A DNA stretch of 64,000 nucleotides from Halorussus salinus. GTDB taxonomy: Archaea > Halobacteriota > Halobacteria > Halobacteriales > Haladaptataceae. Under the pieces are notes generated by a model. The model was not told the origin of the DNA. It did no database searches and saw nothing but the letters and a program-made list of their open reading frames with translations. The stretch lies in assembly GCF_004765815.2 (NCBI RefSeq), contig NZ_SBIS02000013.1:1-64000 (forward strand), read 5' to 3'. This document shows positions 1-7,269 of the stretch, piece after piece. The first letter of the stretch is position 1, and each line of letters starts with the position of its first letter. The position numbers were made by a program, and so were the translations under genes.

Positions 1-1
1 A

Positions 2-721
2 GACATCGGAGAAACCGCCCTCATCACGGGCTGTGCCCTCAAGGATGGTTCTCCGACTGACCCGTTCGTGTGTAGCGGAAGCAGAGCGAAGCATCTCCGC
101 AAAGAGATGCACACAACCCTGAAACGATTCCAAGAGCGTGACGCATCCGAGTGGCGGATTGAAGACCGCTTCTCGCACTACCAGAACGCGCTCACCGACA
201 TCGTGGAGAAAGCGTCTCGACAGGCCGTCGAGTACGCCAAACGGTTCGATAACCCGGTGTTGGTGATGGAGGATTTGACGTACATCCGTGAACGGTTCGA
301 CTACGGGAAGTACATGAACCGTCGGCTTCACTCGTGGGCGTTCGCCCGACTCCAAGGGCGTATCGAGGACAAGGCGACGGAAGCAGGCATCCCTGTCGAG
401 TATGTGAACCCGGCGTACACGTCGCAGACGTGCCACTCGTGCCACCGTATCGGTCGACGGGACTCCCAAGCCGAGTTCCGGTGTCCGAACGACGACTGCC
501 ACGTTTCGACGTTTCAGGCCGACATCAACGCTTCCGCGAACATCGCACGACGGATTGACCCGTGGGGAGAGAGCGTCCCGCTTGACAAGGCGGAACGCGA
601 TGACTCACCTCGGGATGGGAGCGGTTGTGACACCGCCACGACTCACCGTGAGAAGAGCGCACCCGCGCAGATGACGCTCACGGCCTCCGAAGAGTCGAAA
701 CCCTCTGCCAGCGACGACTAA
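2..721 (+). CDS. tnpB: TnpB RNA-guided nuclease, 5' end outside window
   Basis: TnpB of an IS1341-type element in the IS200/IS605 group. The frame is open from base 2 and 239 codons are present; the start lies left of the window. Counting codons from base 2, the visible part holds the whole RuvC core: the first Asp in DIGETALITG (codon 1), the Glu of VLVMEDLT (codon 90), a four-cysteine zinc ribbon (codons 144, 147, 161 and 166) and the last Asp of ADINASANIA (codon 174). All three catalytic residues are intact. The tail is acidic and of low complexity. The element's right-end hairpin starts 25 bases after the stop, where a guide (omega) RNA would be expected by analogy with studied TnpB systems. 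No tnpA is seen; it could lie outside the window. Confidence 0.9.
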   Translation, partial: DIGETALITGCALKDGSPTDPFVCSGSRAKHLRKEMHTTLKRFQERDASEWRIEDRFSHYQNALTDIVEKASRQAVEYAKRFDNPVLVMEDLTYIRERFDYGKYMNRRLHSWAFARLQGRIEDKATEAGIPVEYVNPAYTSQTCHSCHRIGRRDSQAEFRCPNDDCHVSTFQADINASANIARRIDPWGESVPLDKAERDDSPRDGSGCDTATTHREKSAPAQMTLTASEESKPSASDD

Positions 722-740
722 CTGGTATTCCCCATGCGTG

Positions 741-775
741 GGAAGCCTCGCCGTTTACGGCGAGGAGGATGTCAC
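741..775 (+). repeat. Right end of the IS1341-type element, with hairpin
   Basis: A perfect 8-bp stem CCTCGCCG / CGGCGAGG (746-753 and 758-765) with loop TTTA is followed by GAGGATGTCAC. This hairpin plus GGATGTCA(A)C pattern recurs at the right ends of the other TnpB elements in this window, so it marks the right end of the element at the left edge. Confidence 0.75.
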
Positions 776-784
776 ATCCGAGCA

Positions 785-1185
785 AACACCCATGCGTGCA
801 ACCAGCGGTTCATGAACCGACCGGAGTCCAACTGCTCACGGCTATCCGTCAAGTCCTCCAAAACGCTAACCCAATTCTCGAACCGTTATGCGTACTCAAC
901 AGCTTTCTGAGACGCTTTCTCAACAAGATTGGTCAGTTGTTCTGGTAGAGTCAAATCATTCGTCTACGCGCCACGCGGCGGCCTCACGAGATTGGAGCCG
1001 CCGGAGTGTGGTGAAGATCTCTTTGAAGAGGTGTTGCACCCACCTGTAGCTGACGAACATGGACTTCCGTAGGACGTCGCGTTCGAGGACTGCTCGTCGT
1101 CAATGCGCTCTCACAAACGTTGAACCGATGTATGTCTCATCGTGTTTGTCCGAATCGTCCGGCTCTTTGACCGCGTATCGGCGCG
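785..1185 (-). pseudogene. Degenerate tnpB remnant
   Basis: Read on the minus strand from about 1080 down to 785, the translation follows the TnpB at 2-721 closely: KEIFTTLRRLQ, REAAAWRVDE, then LTNLVEKASQKAVEYA, a stop, RFENWVSVLEDLTDSRE and FMNRWLHAW. Matching stretches in the intact copy are KEMHTTLKRFQ, LTDIVEKASRQAVEYAKRF and MEDLTYIRE. Stops (for example near 890 and 955) and frame changes show that it is dead. A weaker, frame-shifted match continues to about 1185. The match stops abruptly near 785, ten bases from the right end of the neighbouring element, which suggests that element landed in or next to this older one. Confidence 0.75.
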
Positions 1186-1463
1186 GTGACGTGCAACTCT
1201 CACGACGTGCGGTTTTGCTGTAACCGCAGTTCGCCTACCGTTGTATCCTTACCTAGCAAGTCGAACCACAGCGATTCCTGTCCGGGTGAATGCGGAGTGG
1301 AATCCAAAAATTCGTGCCGCGTCCGGTTGCGGAGCCTGCCAGACGAAGTCGAGTTCGCGCTCCTCAGCGTACCCGAATATTGGATTCCAGATCAAGAATT
1401 TCTAAAGCTCGTGGGAGTTGTGCGCTTTCCATGAATCGGCTAAGTTGCTCGAGCTTTGGGGGC
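1186..1463. other. Intergenic stretch, nothing recognised
   Basis: Short open frames exist on both strands but none resembles a protein I know, and none has a convincing start. It may be the decayed N-terminal part of the tnpB remnant next to it. The periodic repeats start at its right edge. Confidence 0.4.
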
Positions 1464-2143
1464 TGTGCGATTCGCACGATTCGTAGGAGCTGTAGGATTC
1501 GTTCAGTTGTTTGATATCGCGTGGAAGTCTACGACGTTCCCGAATTGTACGAGTTCCCCGAGGTCTACGAACTATAAGATTCGTACGATTCGCAGGAAAT
1601 GCAAGAATCCTATTGGAATCATATTTACGACAAACCTTACGGGTTTCACGAATCGCAGACGCCGCTAAGACCGTACGAACTGTGCAACTCGTACAGTCCG
1701 TACGGTCTTTAAGAGCCGTGTAAGCGCTATTCCTGGCAGAGGGAGATTCCAATTCACATGAATCGTGTCGTTCCATCGATGTATACGATTCGTGCGATTC
1801 TCACAGTTCGTGCGAGATCGCGGCGGGGCCCATCTGAGTGTCAGGTCTCTAAAGAAAACATGTGCTGTCTCAGGCCTGAACGAGCGAGTATTGCGATTCG
1901 TATACTTCGTGTGGTGTATGGAATTCGCACGAAGTATACAAATCGTTAAGCTCGTGCGAACTTCGCGAAATGTTTTTATCGGCTCCATGAGTGGGTCCGA
2001 CTGTGCTACCAACGAAGTGTGGGCGTCGCACGACTCGAACGAACCCCCCGATTTGTACCGGTCGCGAAGTTCGCACGAATCGTGCGGGTTGGAGAGTTCA
2101 CACGAACTGTCTGAGTCCAAGAGTTCGCGCACTTCGAATAGAG
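1464..2143. repeat. Degenerate 9-bp tandem repeat array upstream of parA (consensus CGTACGATT)
   Basis: Blocks of 9-bp units run through this stretch: for example 1464-1508 (TGTGCGATT CGCACGATT ...), 1573-1608 (TATAAGATT CGTACGATT ...), 1663-1725 (CGTACGAAC TGTGCAACT CGTACAGTC CGTACGGTC ...), 1782-1817 (TATACGATT CGTGCGATT ...) and 2054-2134 (CGCGAAGTT CGCACGAAT CGTGCGGGT ...). The cores CGTACG and CGCACG are near-palindromes. Several blocks keep the same 9-bp phase over 100 bp. The period removes stops, so frames are open on both strands, but they are not genes. Lying just before parA, the array is a candidate centromere (parS-like) or replication site; that role is inferred. Confidence 0.75.
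1894..1945. repeat. 18-bp inverted repeat inside the parA upstream array
   Basis: 1894-1911 (CGATTCGTATACTTCGTG) is the reverse complement of 1928-1945 at 17 of 18 positions, with a 16-bp spacer. It is the longest dyad in the array and sits about 215 bp before the parA start. It could be a binding site for the small partner protein, an origin element, or a cruciform. Confidence 0.7.
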
Positions 2144-2157
2144 GGATACAACTATCA

Positions 2158-3111
2158 ATGAGTCAACCTGAACCACGCGCTGTCTGCTTCCCGATGTTGA
2201 AAGGCGGCTTCGGAAAGAGCATCTTCGCAAACACCCTTGGAGGAGTCCTCGGTGACCGGCGCGACCACAACGTACTCGTCGTCGACCTTGACCCCGCCGG
2301 TCACCTCTCGACAGGCCTCGGCTATTACACACGCGAAGACGAAACAGCAACCGATCTCGACGATGTCCTTCTCGATGAGACTCCACCCGAAGACATCATC
2401 AAACACCCCGGCTACGGATTCGATTTCCTGCCGTCATTGAATCTCGAAACCGTAACCGAGAACCTCGCTCGTGACTCCGTACTCGCATCGGACATGAAAC
2501 TCAAACAGGAGCTCGTCGAACCCCTCCTCGGTGACACGTATGACTACATCCTCTTCGACATCCCCGGAAGCCGCAACAAACTCGTGAACAACGCTGTTGT
2601 CGCCGCTCCGAACGCCATTCTTCCGTTAAAGCCAGTGCCCGAAGCGCTGAACGGACTCCGAGAAACCGCAAAAAAACTAATCGGAGAAATCCGAGATGCC
2701 ATCGACTTCGAACTCCTCGCCGTCGTGCCAAACGACTTACAGCGCCGAATCGACCAACAGACAAAAGACCGACGCTTACTGGAAGCGATGAACACCCAAG
2801 AGCAGTTTGCAGCCTACCTACTCGCCGGTCGTGGCGCAGACCCCGATGCAGGAACCCTCCCCGACGGCGTGACGATTGAGGACGTGCTTGACGACCATAT
2901 CCCGCCGTTCGCTCGTCTCACAGAAGACGACTGGAAAGCAATTGACAACGGGGAGCGTGACCCGCCGAAAGTCCCGATTCGCCACGCTGGATCGTTCGGT
3001 GACGCCTACGAAGCGCGGAAACCAGTGACCGCCTACGACCCCGACTGCAGCCAGATACAGCCATTTGAATCACTTGCCGATATCGTCGAACAGGGAGGCA
3101 TCCAGCAATGA
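2158..3111 (+). CDS. parA: ParA-family partition ATPase
   Basis: ParA/Soj-type P-loop ATPase for plasmid or chromosome partition, 317 residues, normal for the family. The deviant Walker A motif KGGFGKS spans residues 15-21, with the signature lysine at 15. Motif A' VVDLDPAGHLS follows at 41-51, and Walker B is YILFDIPGSR near residue 120. The frame stays open upstream to 1765, but only through the period-9 repeats, so I take the ATG at 2158, where the conserved protein begins. The stop overlaps the next start by four bases (ATGA), so the two are co-translated. The repeats around it are the likely centromere of this system. Confidence 0.9.
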   Translation: MSQPEPRAVCFPMLKGGFGKSIFANTLGGVLGDRRDHNVLVVDLDPAGHLSTGLGYYTREDETATDLDDVLLDETPPEDIIKHPGYGFDFLPSLNLETVTENLARDSVLASDMKLKQELVEPLLGDTYDYILFDIPGSRNKLVNNAVVAAPNAILPLKPVPEALNGLRETAKKLIGEIRDAIDFELLAVVPNDLQRRIDQQTKDRRLLEAMNTQEQFAAYLLAGRGADPDAGTLPDGVTIEDVLDDHIPPFARLTEDDWKAIDNGERDPPKVPIRHAGSFGDAYEARKPVTAYDPDCSQIQPFESLADIVEQGGIQQ

Positions 3112-3527
3112 CGGGATTTGACCTCGGACAAGAGGCCGACAATGAAGCCACAGACGAGACCACACGCGAGCCAGCCGAGACAACTGACACGGACTCAGCG
3201 GCCAGTATAGACCACGACGCGGACGAAAACGCAGGTGACGAGGAGCACTCCGAAAAGGACCCTCGTAAGACCCCCGCATTCGAATTCGGAGACAACCTCC
3301 GTGAAAGCTTCTACGTCCGTGAGGAAACGATGGAAGCGTTCGAGGACGCGAAAGACTTGGACGCGACACGACTACTCCGTGAACACGGAGTGCGGAAAGT
3401 CCCGACCCGAGAAGTCCATGACGCTGCCGTCCGACTCGCCGCTGACAATCCTGAGAAACTCGCCGAGTACATTCTCAACGAACGCGGTATTGACGTAGAC
3501 GAGACAGAAGACTCAGAAACAATATAG
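3108..3527 (+). CDS. Probable ParA partner, small acidic DNA-binding candidate
   Basis: A 139-residue protein starting inside the parA stop codon. Residues 1-50 are very acidic and low in complexity; residues 55-130 look folded and helical (FEFGDNLRESFYVREETMEAF ... VRKVPTREVHDAAVRLAADN). No ParB nuclease motif, clear HTH or ribbon-helix-helix pattern is visible. Position and overlap with parA argue for a centromere-binding partner, as in plasmid partition operons where a small unrelated protein plays the ParB part. A second repeat array starts 92 bases beyond its stop. Confidence 0.7.
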   Translation: MTGFDLGQEADNEATDETTREPAETTDTDSAASIDHDADENAGDEEHSEKDPRKTPAFEFGDNLRESFYVREETMEAFEDAKDLDATRLLREHGVRKVPTREVHDAAVRLAADNPEKLAEYILNERGIDVDETEDSETI

Positions 3528-3619
3528 GGTTGATTGCGAAGACCTAATCTCGGTGCATATCGATTTTCCGCATCAGAATCTTTGATATTGACTAAGTTAG
3601 CGTGTGGACTATAGCGGTC

Positions 3620-3691
3620 CGTGCAATTCGTACGATTCGCTCGATTTGTAGAGTTCGTAAGATTCGTACGACTCGTACGATTCGGATGGAT
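3620..3691. repeat. Eight tandem 9-bp units downstream of the par genes
   Basis: Contiguous units from 3620: CGTGCAATT, CGTACGATT, CGCTCGATT, TGTAGAGTT, CGTAAGATT, CGTACGACT, CGTACGATT, CGGATGGAT. This is the cleanest block of the family and gives the consensus CGTACGATT. It lies in an AT-rich gap of about 350 bp with no other gene. Confidence 0.85.
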
Positions 3692-3878
3692 ACTCTTGTT
3701 CCTGGATTTTCTCAGAGACGACAAGATATTAGACCCGAACTGCTTCGGTTGGTCCCCAGATTACTTCGATTCTAATATCGAAATATAAACCCGTTACAGT
3801 GCATTAAGAAGATTAGCCGTCATAGATCAAATCGACTAATTTAAGTTTCTTGTTTTGCCAGGTCACATTGACCGTCCG

Positions 3879-4466
3879 ATGCGTAACCATACAGAAGGCG
3901 ATACTGGCGATAAAAATGTGCTCGTTCATGTTCCTCCGCTTGACGATAAAGGAGATGCCGCCACTCTCGGATTTCTAACGCAAACGCCACCTAGAGAAAC
4001 AAACGTTCTCGTCATTTCTTATATCAGATCGGCAGACGAGTGGTTACGCACATGGCTTGATTATGCTGGCGAGTCGCCAGCTCACCTCGGCATCATTCGA
4101 GTTGGGGAAACCACTCGGTCGGCGACCACAGCTAGCGCGTCTGATTCGCCGTCACATTCGCCGAGTGTTATTGAGACCGTAGCGAATCCCCGCAACTTGA
4201 CTGATCTCGGTATCACGATTAGCGAATATATCTCAGATTGGGATGAGAATCCGTATCAAACGTGTGTTTGCTTTGATTCGTTGACTGCTCTCCTCCAATA
4301 CACCGAGAATGTACAAACAGCATTTCGTTTTCTGCATACCGTCGTTGGACGCGTCAAAACGGCAAATGCCCGTGCCTGCTATCAGATAACTCCGGATGCA
4401 CACGACGACCAAACAGTGGCTCTCATCACCGGTCTATTTGATACTGTTCTTGAGCACAAAGGTTGA
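3879..4466 (+). CDS. RecA/KaiC-like haloarchaeal protein (DUF7504-like), possibly truncated
   Basis: A 195-residue protein, taking the ATG at 3879; a TTG at 3855 would add eight residues. It matches, from memory, the haloarchaeal DUF7504 type: a KaiC/RecA-like fold without a clear Walker A, seen as NVLVISYIRSADEWL, the stretch LTDLGITISEYISDW and the strand TCVCFDSLTALLQY, followed by FRFLHTVVGRV. Such proteins are often found near HalX regulators, and one follows here. The stop TGA lies inside GTTGACATCCTCC, which looks like an IS200/IS605 end, so the native C-terminus may have been cut. Function unknown; a signalling role is inferred from context. Confidence 0.65.
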   Translation: MRNHTEGDTGDKNVLVHVPPLDDKGDAATLGFLTQTPPRETNVLVISYIRSADEWLRTWLDYAGESPAHLGIIRVGETTRSATTASASDSPSHSPSVIETVANPRNLTDLGITISEYISDWDENPYQTCVCFDSLTALLQYTENVQTAFRFLHTVVGRVKTANARACYQITPDAHDDQTVALITGLFDTVLEHKG

Positions 4467-4491
4467 CATCCTCCACACGACTCAAGTCGTG
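4462..4491. mobile_element. Solo IS200/IS605-type end
   Basis: GTTGACATCCTCC is followed by the dyad CACGACT/AGTCGTG (4476-4482 and 4485-4491). This is the inverted form of the right-end pattern seen beside the TnpB genes here. No matching transposase follows, so it is a lone end or a small deletion remnant. It supplies the stop codon of the preceding gene. Confidence 0.6.
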
Positions 4492-4571
4492 GGGAGAGTC
4501 ACTAGAACGGAGTCTGTTTGATACAAAGTTATATTAGAGGCTATTTCATTAAATCAGAATAAGTATAGAAA

Positions 4572-5138
4572 ATGGAAGAATCGTCTTCAATCACGATCTT
4601 AGTGGTCGATGACAACCGGGATTTAGCCGATCTCTATAGCGAATGGCTTACCCCAACCTACGACGTCTATACTGCTTACGATGGCGAAGACGCACTCAAC
4701 CGTCTCGATGAGACCGTCGACATTGTCCTCCTTGACCGTCGAATGCCCAGACTATCGGGTAAGGATATTCTTACAAAAATCCAGAACCGGGGACTCGAAT
4801 GTCAGGTAGCGCTCGTGACCAGTATTGAACCAGATTTTGATATTCTTGATCTTGGCTTTGATGACTACCTCGAGAAACCCACTACCGAAACGACCCTCCA
4901 CAGCCTCGTTGAGTCACTCCTTGCGCGTACACGATATAGTGACCAAATACAGGAATATGCAGCCCTCATATCGAAGCAAGCAACGCTTCAAGCAGCGAAG
5001 GAATCCGAAGAACTCGCCGACAATCCCGACTTCGAGTGCTTACAAAAGCAAATTAACGAGTTACAAAACGAAGTCCAACTCCTCATCAAGGATTTCACAG
5101 CTCAGGATTTTATCGCAGCTTTTCGCCATATTGACTGA
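4572..5138 (+). CDS. HalX-type response regulator
   Basis: A 188-residue cytoplasmic response regulator. The receiver domain covers residues 7-120: acidic pair D13-D14, phospho-acceptor D55 in VLLDRRMP, the conserved Thr/Ser position in ALVTS, and the Lys of YLEKP. The C-terminal part (about 130-188) is helical and fits the HalX domain (LARTRYSDQIQEY ... LQKQINELQNEV), common in haloarchaeal regulators. HalX output is not well understood. No kinase is adjacent; the sensor kinase at 10.4-11.8 kb is the nearest. Confidence 0.85.
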   Translation: MEESSSITILVVDDNRDLADLYSEWLTPTYDVYTAYDGEDALNRLDETVDIVLLDRRMPRLSGKDILTKIQNRGLECQVALVTSIEPDFDILDLGFDDYLEKPTTETTLHSLVESLLARTRYSDQIQEYAALISKQATLQAAKESEELADNPDFECLQKQINELQNEVQLLIKDFTAQDFIAAFRHID

Positions 5139-5293
5139 ATATCATCTCTATTCCAGCTGAAATTGATTTCCTGTGTTTCTATCCGAATGTTATTCGTTCC
5201 GATTGTTGAGGAACTAGTTGTAATCGGAGAAAGTGCGCATTCGCTAGGTGTCTGTTCACAAAGACCACTTTCGCCTAGCACGAAATAGATATA

Positions 5294-5485
5294 ATGAATA
5301 TCGTATTGGTCTTAATCATGATATTGTCCGAGCTTATCTCATGGTGGGGAAACAACACTCAGGCCGACACACTAACCTACAAATGTACATCATGTGGAGC
5401 ACGCTTTGAACTTCAGCGGCAGGCCTGTCCGGAGTGTAGCGGATACAGCATTGAACGATGCTCATGGGAAGACATTCCCGATTAA
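5294..5485 (+). CDS. Small zinc-ribbon protein with hydrophobic N-terminus
   Basis: A 63-residue protein. Residues 1-18 (MNIVLVLIMILSELISWW) are hydrophobic and could be a membrane anchor, although translation might instead begin internally. Residues 29-55 form a zinc ribbon with CTSCG and CPEC pairs and a further Cys at about 55. Small zinc-ribbon proteins are frequent in haloarchaea and are mostly of unknown function. It is flanked by AT-rich DNA with no operon partner. Confidence 0.6.
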   Translation: MNIVLVLIMILSELISWWGNNTQADTLTYKCTSCGARFELQRQACPECSGYSIERCSWEDIPD

Positions 5486-5569
5486 GCTCTCCACTGTCCT
5501 CAAACCGATATTTTAAAATATATATATTATGTATCTGACTTCCACTCTACCTAACATGCTTTATCGATG

Positions 5570-5605
5570 CTCGAGATTCGTACAATTCGCGCGAATCGCA
5601 CGGAC
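5570..5605. repeat. Third block of the 9-bp repeat family
   Basis: Units CTCGAGATT, CGTACAATT, CGCGCGAAT and CGCACGGAC run from 5570 to 5605. They belong to the family around parA although they lie more than 2 kb beyond the par genes, so the family spreads over about 4 kb. Confidence 0.65.
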
Positions 5606-5639
5606 TGGAAAATCCTACAAGTCGGAGATCCCTATGGGG

Positions 5640-5935
5640 AAAGTTAGTGACCCACGACTGCCGTCGTGGGCTTGCTGATCGACTCGCCGTCGGCGTCGAA
5701 TCGACGGAGGCGGTGTAGTCGCCGATTAGTGAAGTTCTCTCAGAGAGGCCCTTTACCTTGGACGGAGTAAGTGGGCCGAGAGAAATCCCGCGTCTCTCGC
5801 CAGCGAAGTATTCAGTTCGCGTGGTCCCTACAGGGATACGCGTGCGTGAATGTCAATATTTTACCCTGGTACCCAGACGTTCACCCAGTTCATGAAAAGC
5901 GATGTCTCTGTCCCGGTGTGATATCCTCCTCCTGG
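5640..5935. mobile_element. Probable decayed IS200/IS605-derived fragment
   Basis: It begins with GTGACCCACGACTGCCGTCGTGGGC, whose arms CCCACGAC and GTCGTGGG form a hairpin, and closes near GTGTGATATCCTCCTCC, which resembles the right-end pattern. No intact frame lies between. It looks like a small non-coding relic (MITE-like), but the ends are degenerate. Confidence 0.4.
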
Positions 5936-5992
5936 AAACATATTGGATTAGTTTAGTGAGAGTAGTGTGTCCAACTTTCAGTACGATGTCTG

Positions 5993-6565
5993 CTACTCCA
6001 ACAAATCAAGCAACTGGGTAACGTATGGACTGTTCTCCCAACTGCGATGCGAGCTAATTGCAGTAATGACTGTCCGTGCGTTCTCGGGGGTCATGTGTCC
6101 ATCGCGAGCGTAGTCACAGATGAGTCGAGGTGTTGGCACGATGCGAGGTCCCTGTAGCGAGGCATGGACGAGTGCGAAATTGGTGCCGCCGAACTCGTCA
6201 GTTAGGAATCCGTCGACCGTAAGTGCGTTTGCAAGAACGATACCGTCGGTTTCACCGTCGTCAAGTCCAAACGTCGGCCGCGAGTCTGGTGTTTCTGCTC
6301 GCTGATACGGATCCTCGACGGTATAGTGGTCACGTGCGGCGAGGACGTTACTGGCTGCTGCGCCGTGGATGTCCTGATACTGCGCAATATCACGGAGTTC
6401 GGTGACGACTTCTGGTGGGGCGAAGACGTCACAAGATGTGAGAAGATACTGAAGCGGGTCGGGGTTAGCATCGGTGTCGTAGTCAGTATCGGCACGAGGA
6501 ACAGCGAGACTTACGAGCGCGCTCGTGTCAGCAACGACGGTTCGGAGCTGTGTCCTACTGCTCAT
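5993..6565 (-). CDS. PIN-domain protein, likely toxin
   Basis: A 190-residue PIN-like ribonuclease candidate. Acidic residues in the expected order are D13 (VVADTSALV), a Glu in PPEVVTELRD (near residue 58), an acidic cluster DDGETDGIV (near 103) and the Asp of LTDEFGG (near 120). Its ATG overlaps the stop of the upstream ribbon-helix-helix-like gene (ATGA), the usual antitoxin-toxin order. The toxin role is inferred from fold and pairing; some haloarchaeal PIN-like proteins of this length may act differently. Confidence 0.75.
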   Translation of the reverse strand: MSSRTQLRTVVADTSALVSLAVPRADTDYDTDANPDPLQYLLTSCDVFAPPEVVTELRDIAQYQDIHGAAASNVLAARDHYTVEDPYQRAETPDSRPTFGLDDGETDGIVLANALTVDGFLTDEFGGTNFALVHASLQGPRIVPTPRLICDYARDGHMTPENARTVITAISSHRSWENSPYVTQLLDLLE

Positions 6566-6942
6566 CGTTCGTCAACGTCGTCGGCTGGATCCGCGGCAGA
6601 GGCCGTCGTGGCATCCCCATCGTAGATGTCGGTGTCTTCGGGCGGGGCGAGGTCGAGCGGTTCGCTTTCGAGATCAGCTTTAAGGAGTCGAAGCCGTTGG
6701 GCGGTTTCAGCTCCGACTAGTTGCTTCACGGTTTCGAACTCCAGTTGGTCGTCGTAGTACTTCGTCGCGACCAACTCTTGGAATGTCTCGCTTTCGGCAG
6801 TGTCTTCGATGTACTCTCGGATGGCGTCGACGAGGAGGTCCGTTCGGTCTTTGTCGAAGAGGTCCGCAATGGCATCGAGGCGGTCGACGAGGTATTCTGG
6901 GGATTTGAAGTGGACTCGTCGCGGGTCGTCACTTGCGCTCAT
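6562..6942 (-). CDS. Ribbon-helix-helix-like antitoxin
   Basis: A 126-residue protein from the ATG at 6942. Residues 8-48 fit a ribbon-helix-helix DNA-binding region: a short strand RRVHFKSP, then helices YLVDRLDAIADLF and RTDLLVDAIREYIED. The C-terminal part is acidic and probably binds the toxin. The frame is open to 7005, but that stretch contains the TGTGTGCA dyad and a TATA-like sequence, so the shorter start is better. It overlaps the PIN gene by four bases. Autoregulation through the dyad is likely. Confidence 0.75.
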   Translation of the reverse strand: MSASDDPRRVHFKSPEYLVDRLDAIADLFDKDRTDLLVDAIREYIEDTAESETFQELVATKYYDDQLEFETVKQLVGAETAQRLRLLKADLESEPLDLAPPEDTDIYDGDATTASAADPADDVDER

Positions 6943-6944
6943 CT

Positions 6945-7006
6945 TGTGTGCATGTTTTGCACACAGACTGATAATCGTTTTGCCTGATGCACACAGTTTG
7001 CACACG
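6945..7006 (-). promoter_or_regulatory. Operator candidates of the RHH/PIN pair
   Basis: TGTGTGCA (6945-6952) and TGCACACA (6958-6965) form a perfect 8-bp dyad with a 5-bp spacer, directly before the antitoxin ATG. Further upstream TGCACACA (6988-6995) and TGCACACG (6999-7006) form a direct repeat. A TATA-like GATTATCA on the minus strand lies between them (about 6968-6976). The sites bracket the promoter, as expected for a self-repressing antitoxin. Confidence 0.7.
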
Positions 7007-7269
7007 AAGAATGGGGAAGGCCGAGGGTAAGAAGGGCTTCCTCAGTCCTCCATTGTATGCTGGGGACACCCCCTATCATGTGTTTCACAGTATTCGTGTG
7101 GGGAAATTTCGCTCACGCTACTTCTACATGGAGGACGTATTTGTCGAGATCTGGTATCTCATCCTTCTTAATTGTTATCCAGTTTGCGGTTTTGTAAATA
7201 GAACTCCAAACCCGCCTGATTGTATGGCACACCTCCGGAGTGTCTGAAGAATGCCATTCACTACAACAA

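Noticed and set aside
1464-2143. CRISPR array as explanation of the repeats
   Set aside because: The units are 9 bp with no longer identical repeats and no regular spacers; no cas genes are nearby.
1402-2157. Open frames on both strands upstream of parA, including an N-terminal extension of ParA to 1765
   Set aside because: They exist because the 9-bp repeat period avoids stops. Their translations are repeats of Arg, Ser, Thr and Asn with no protein character.
5771-5956. 61-codon frame with MGREKSRVSRQRSIQF
   Set aside because: It lies inside the decayed IS-derived stretch and matches nothing that I recognise.
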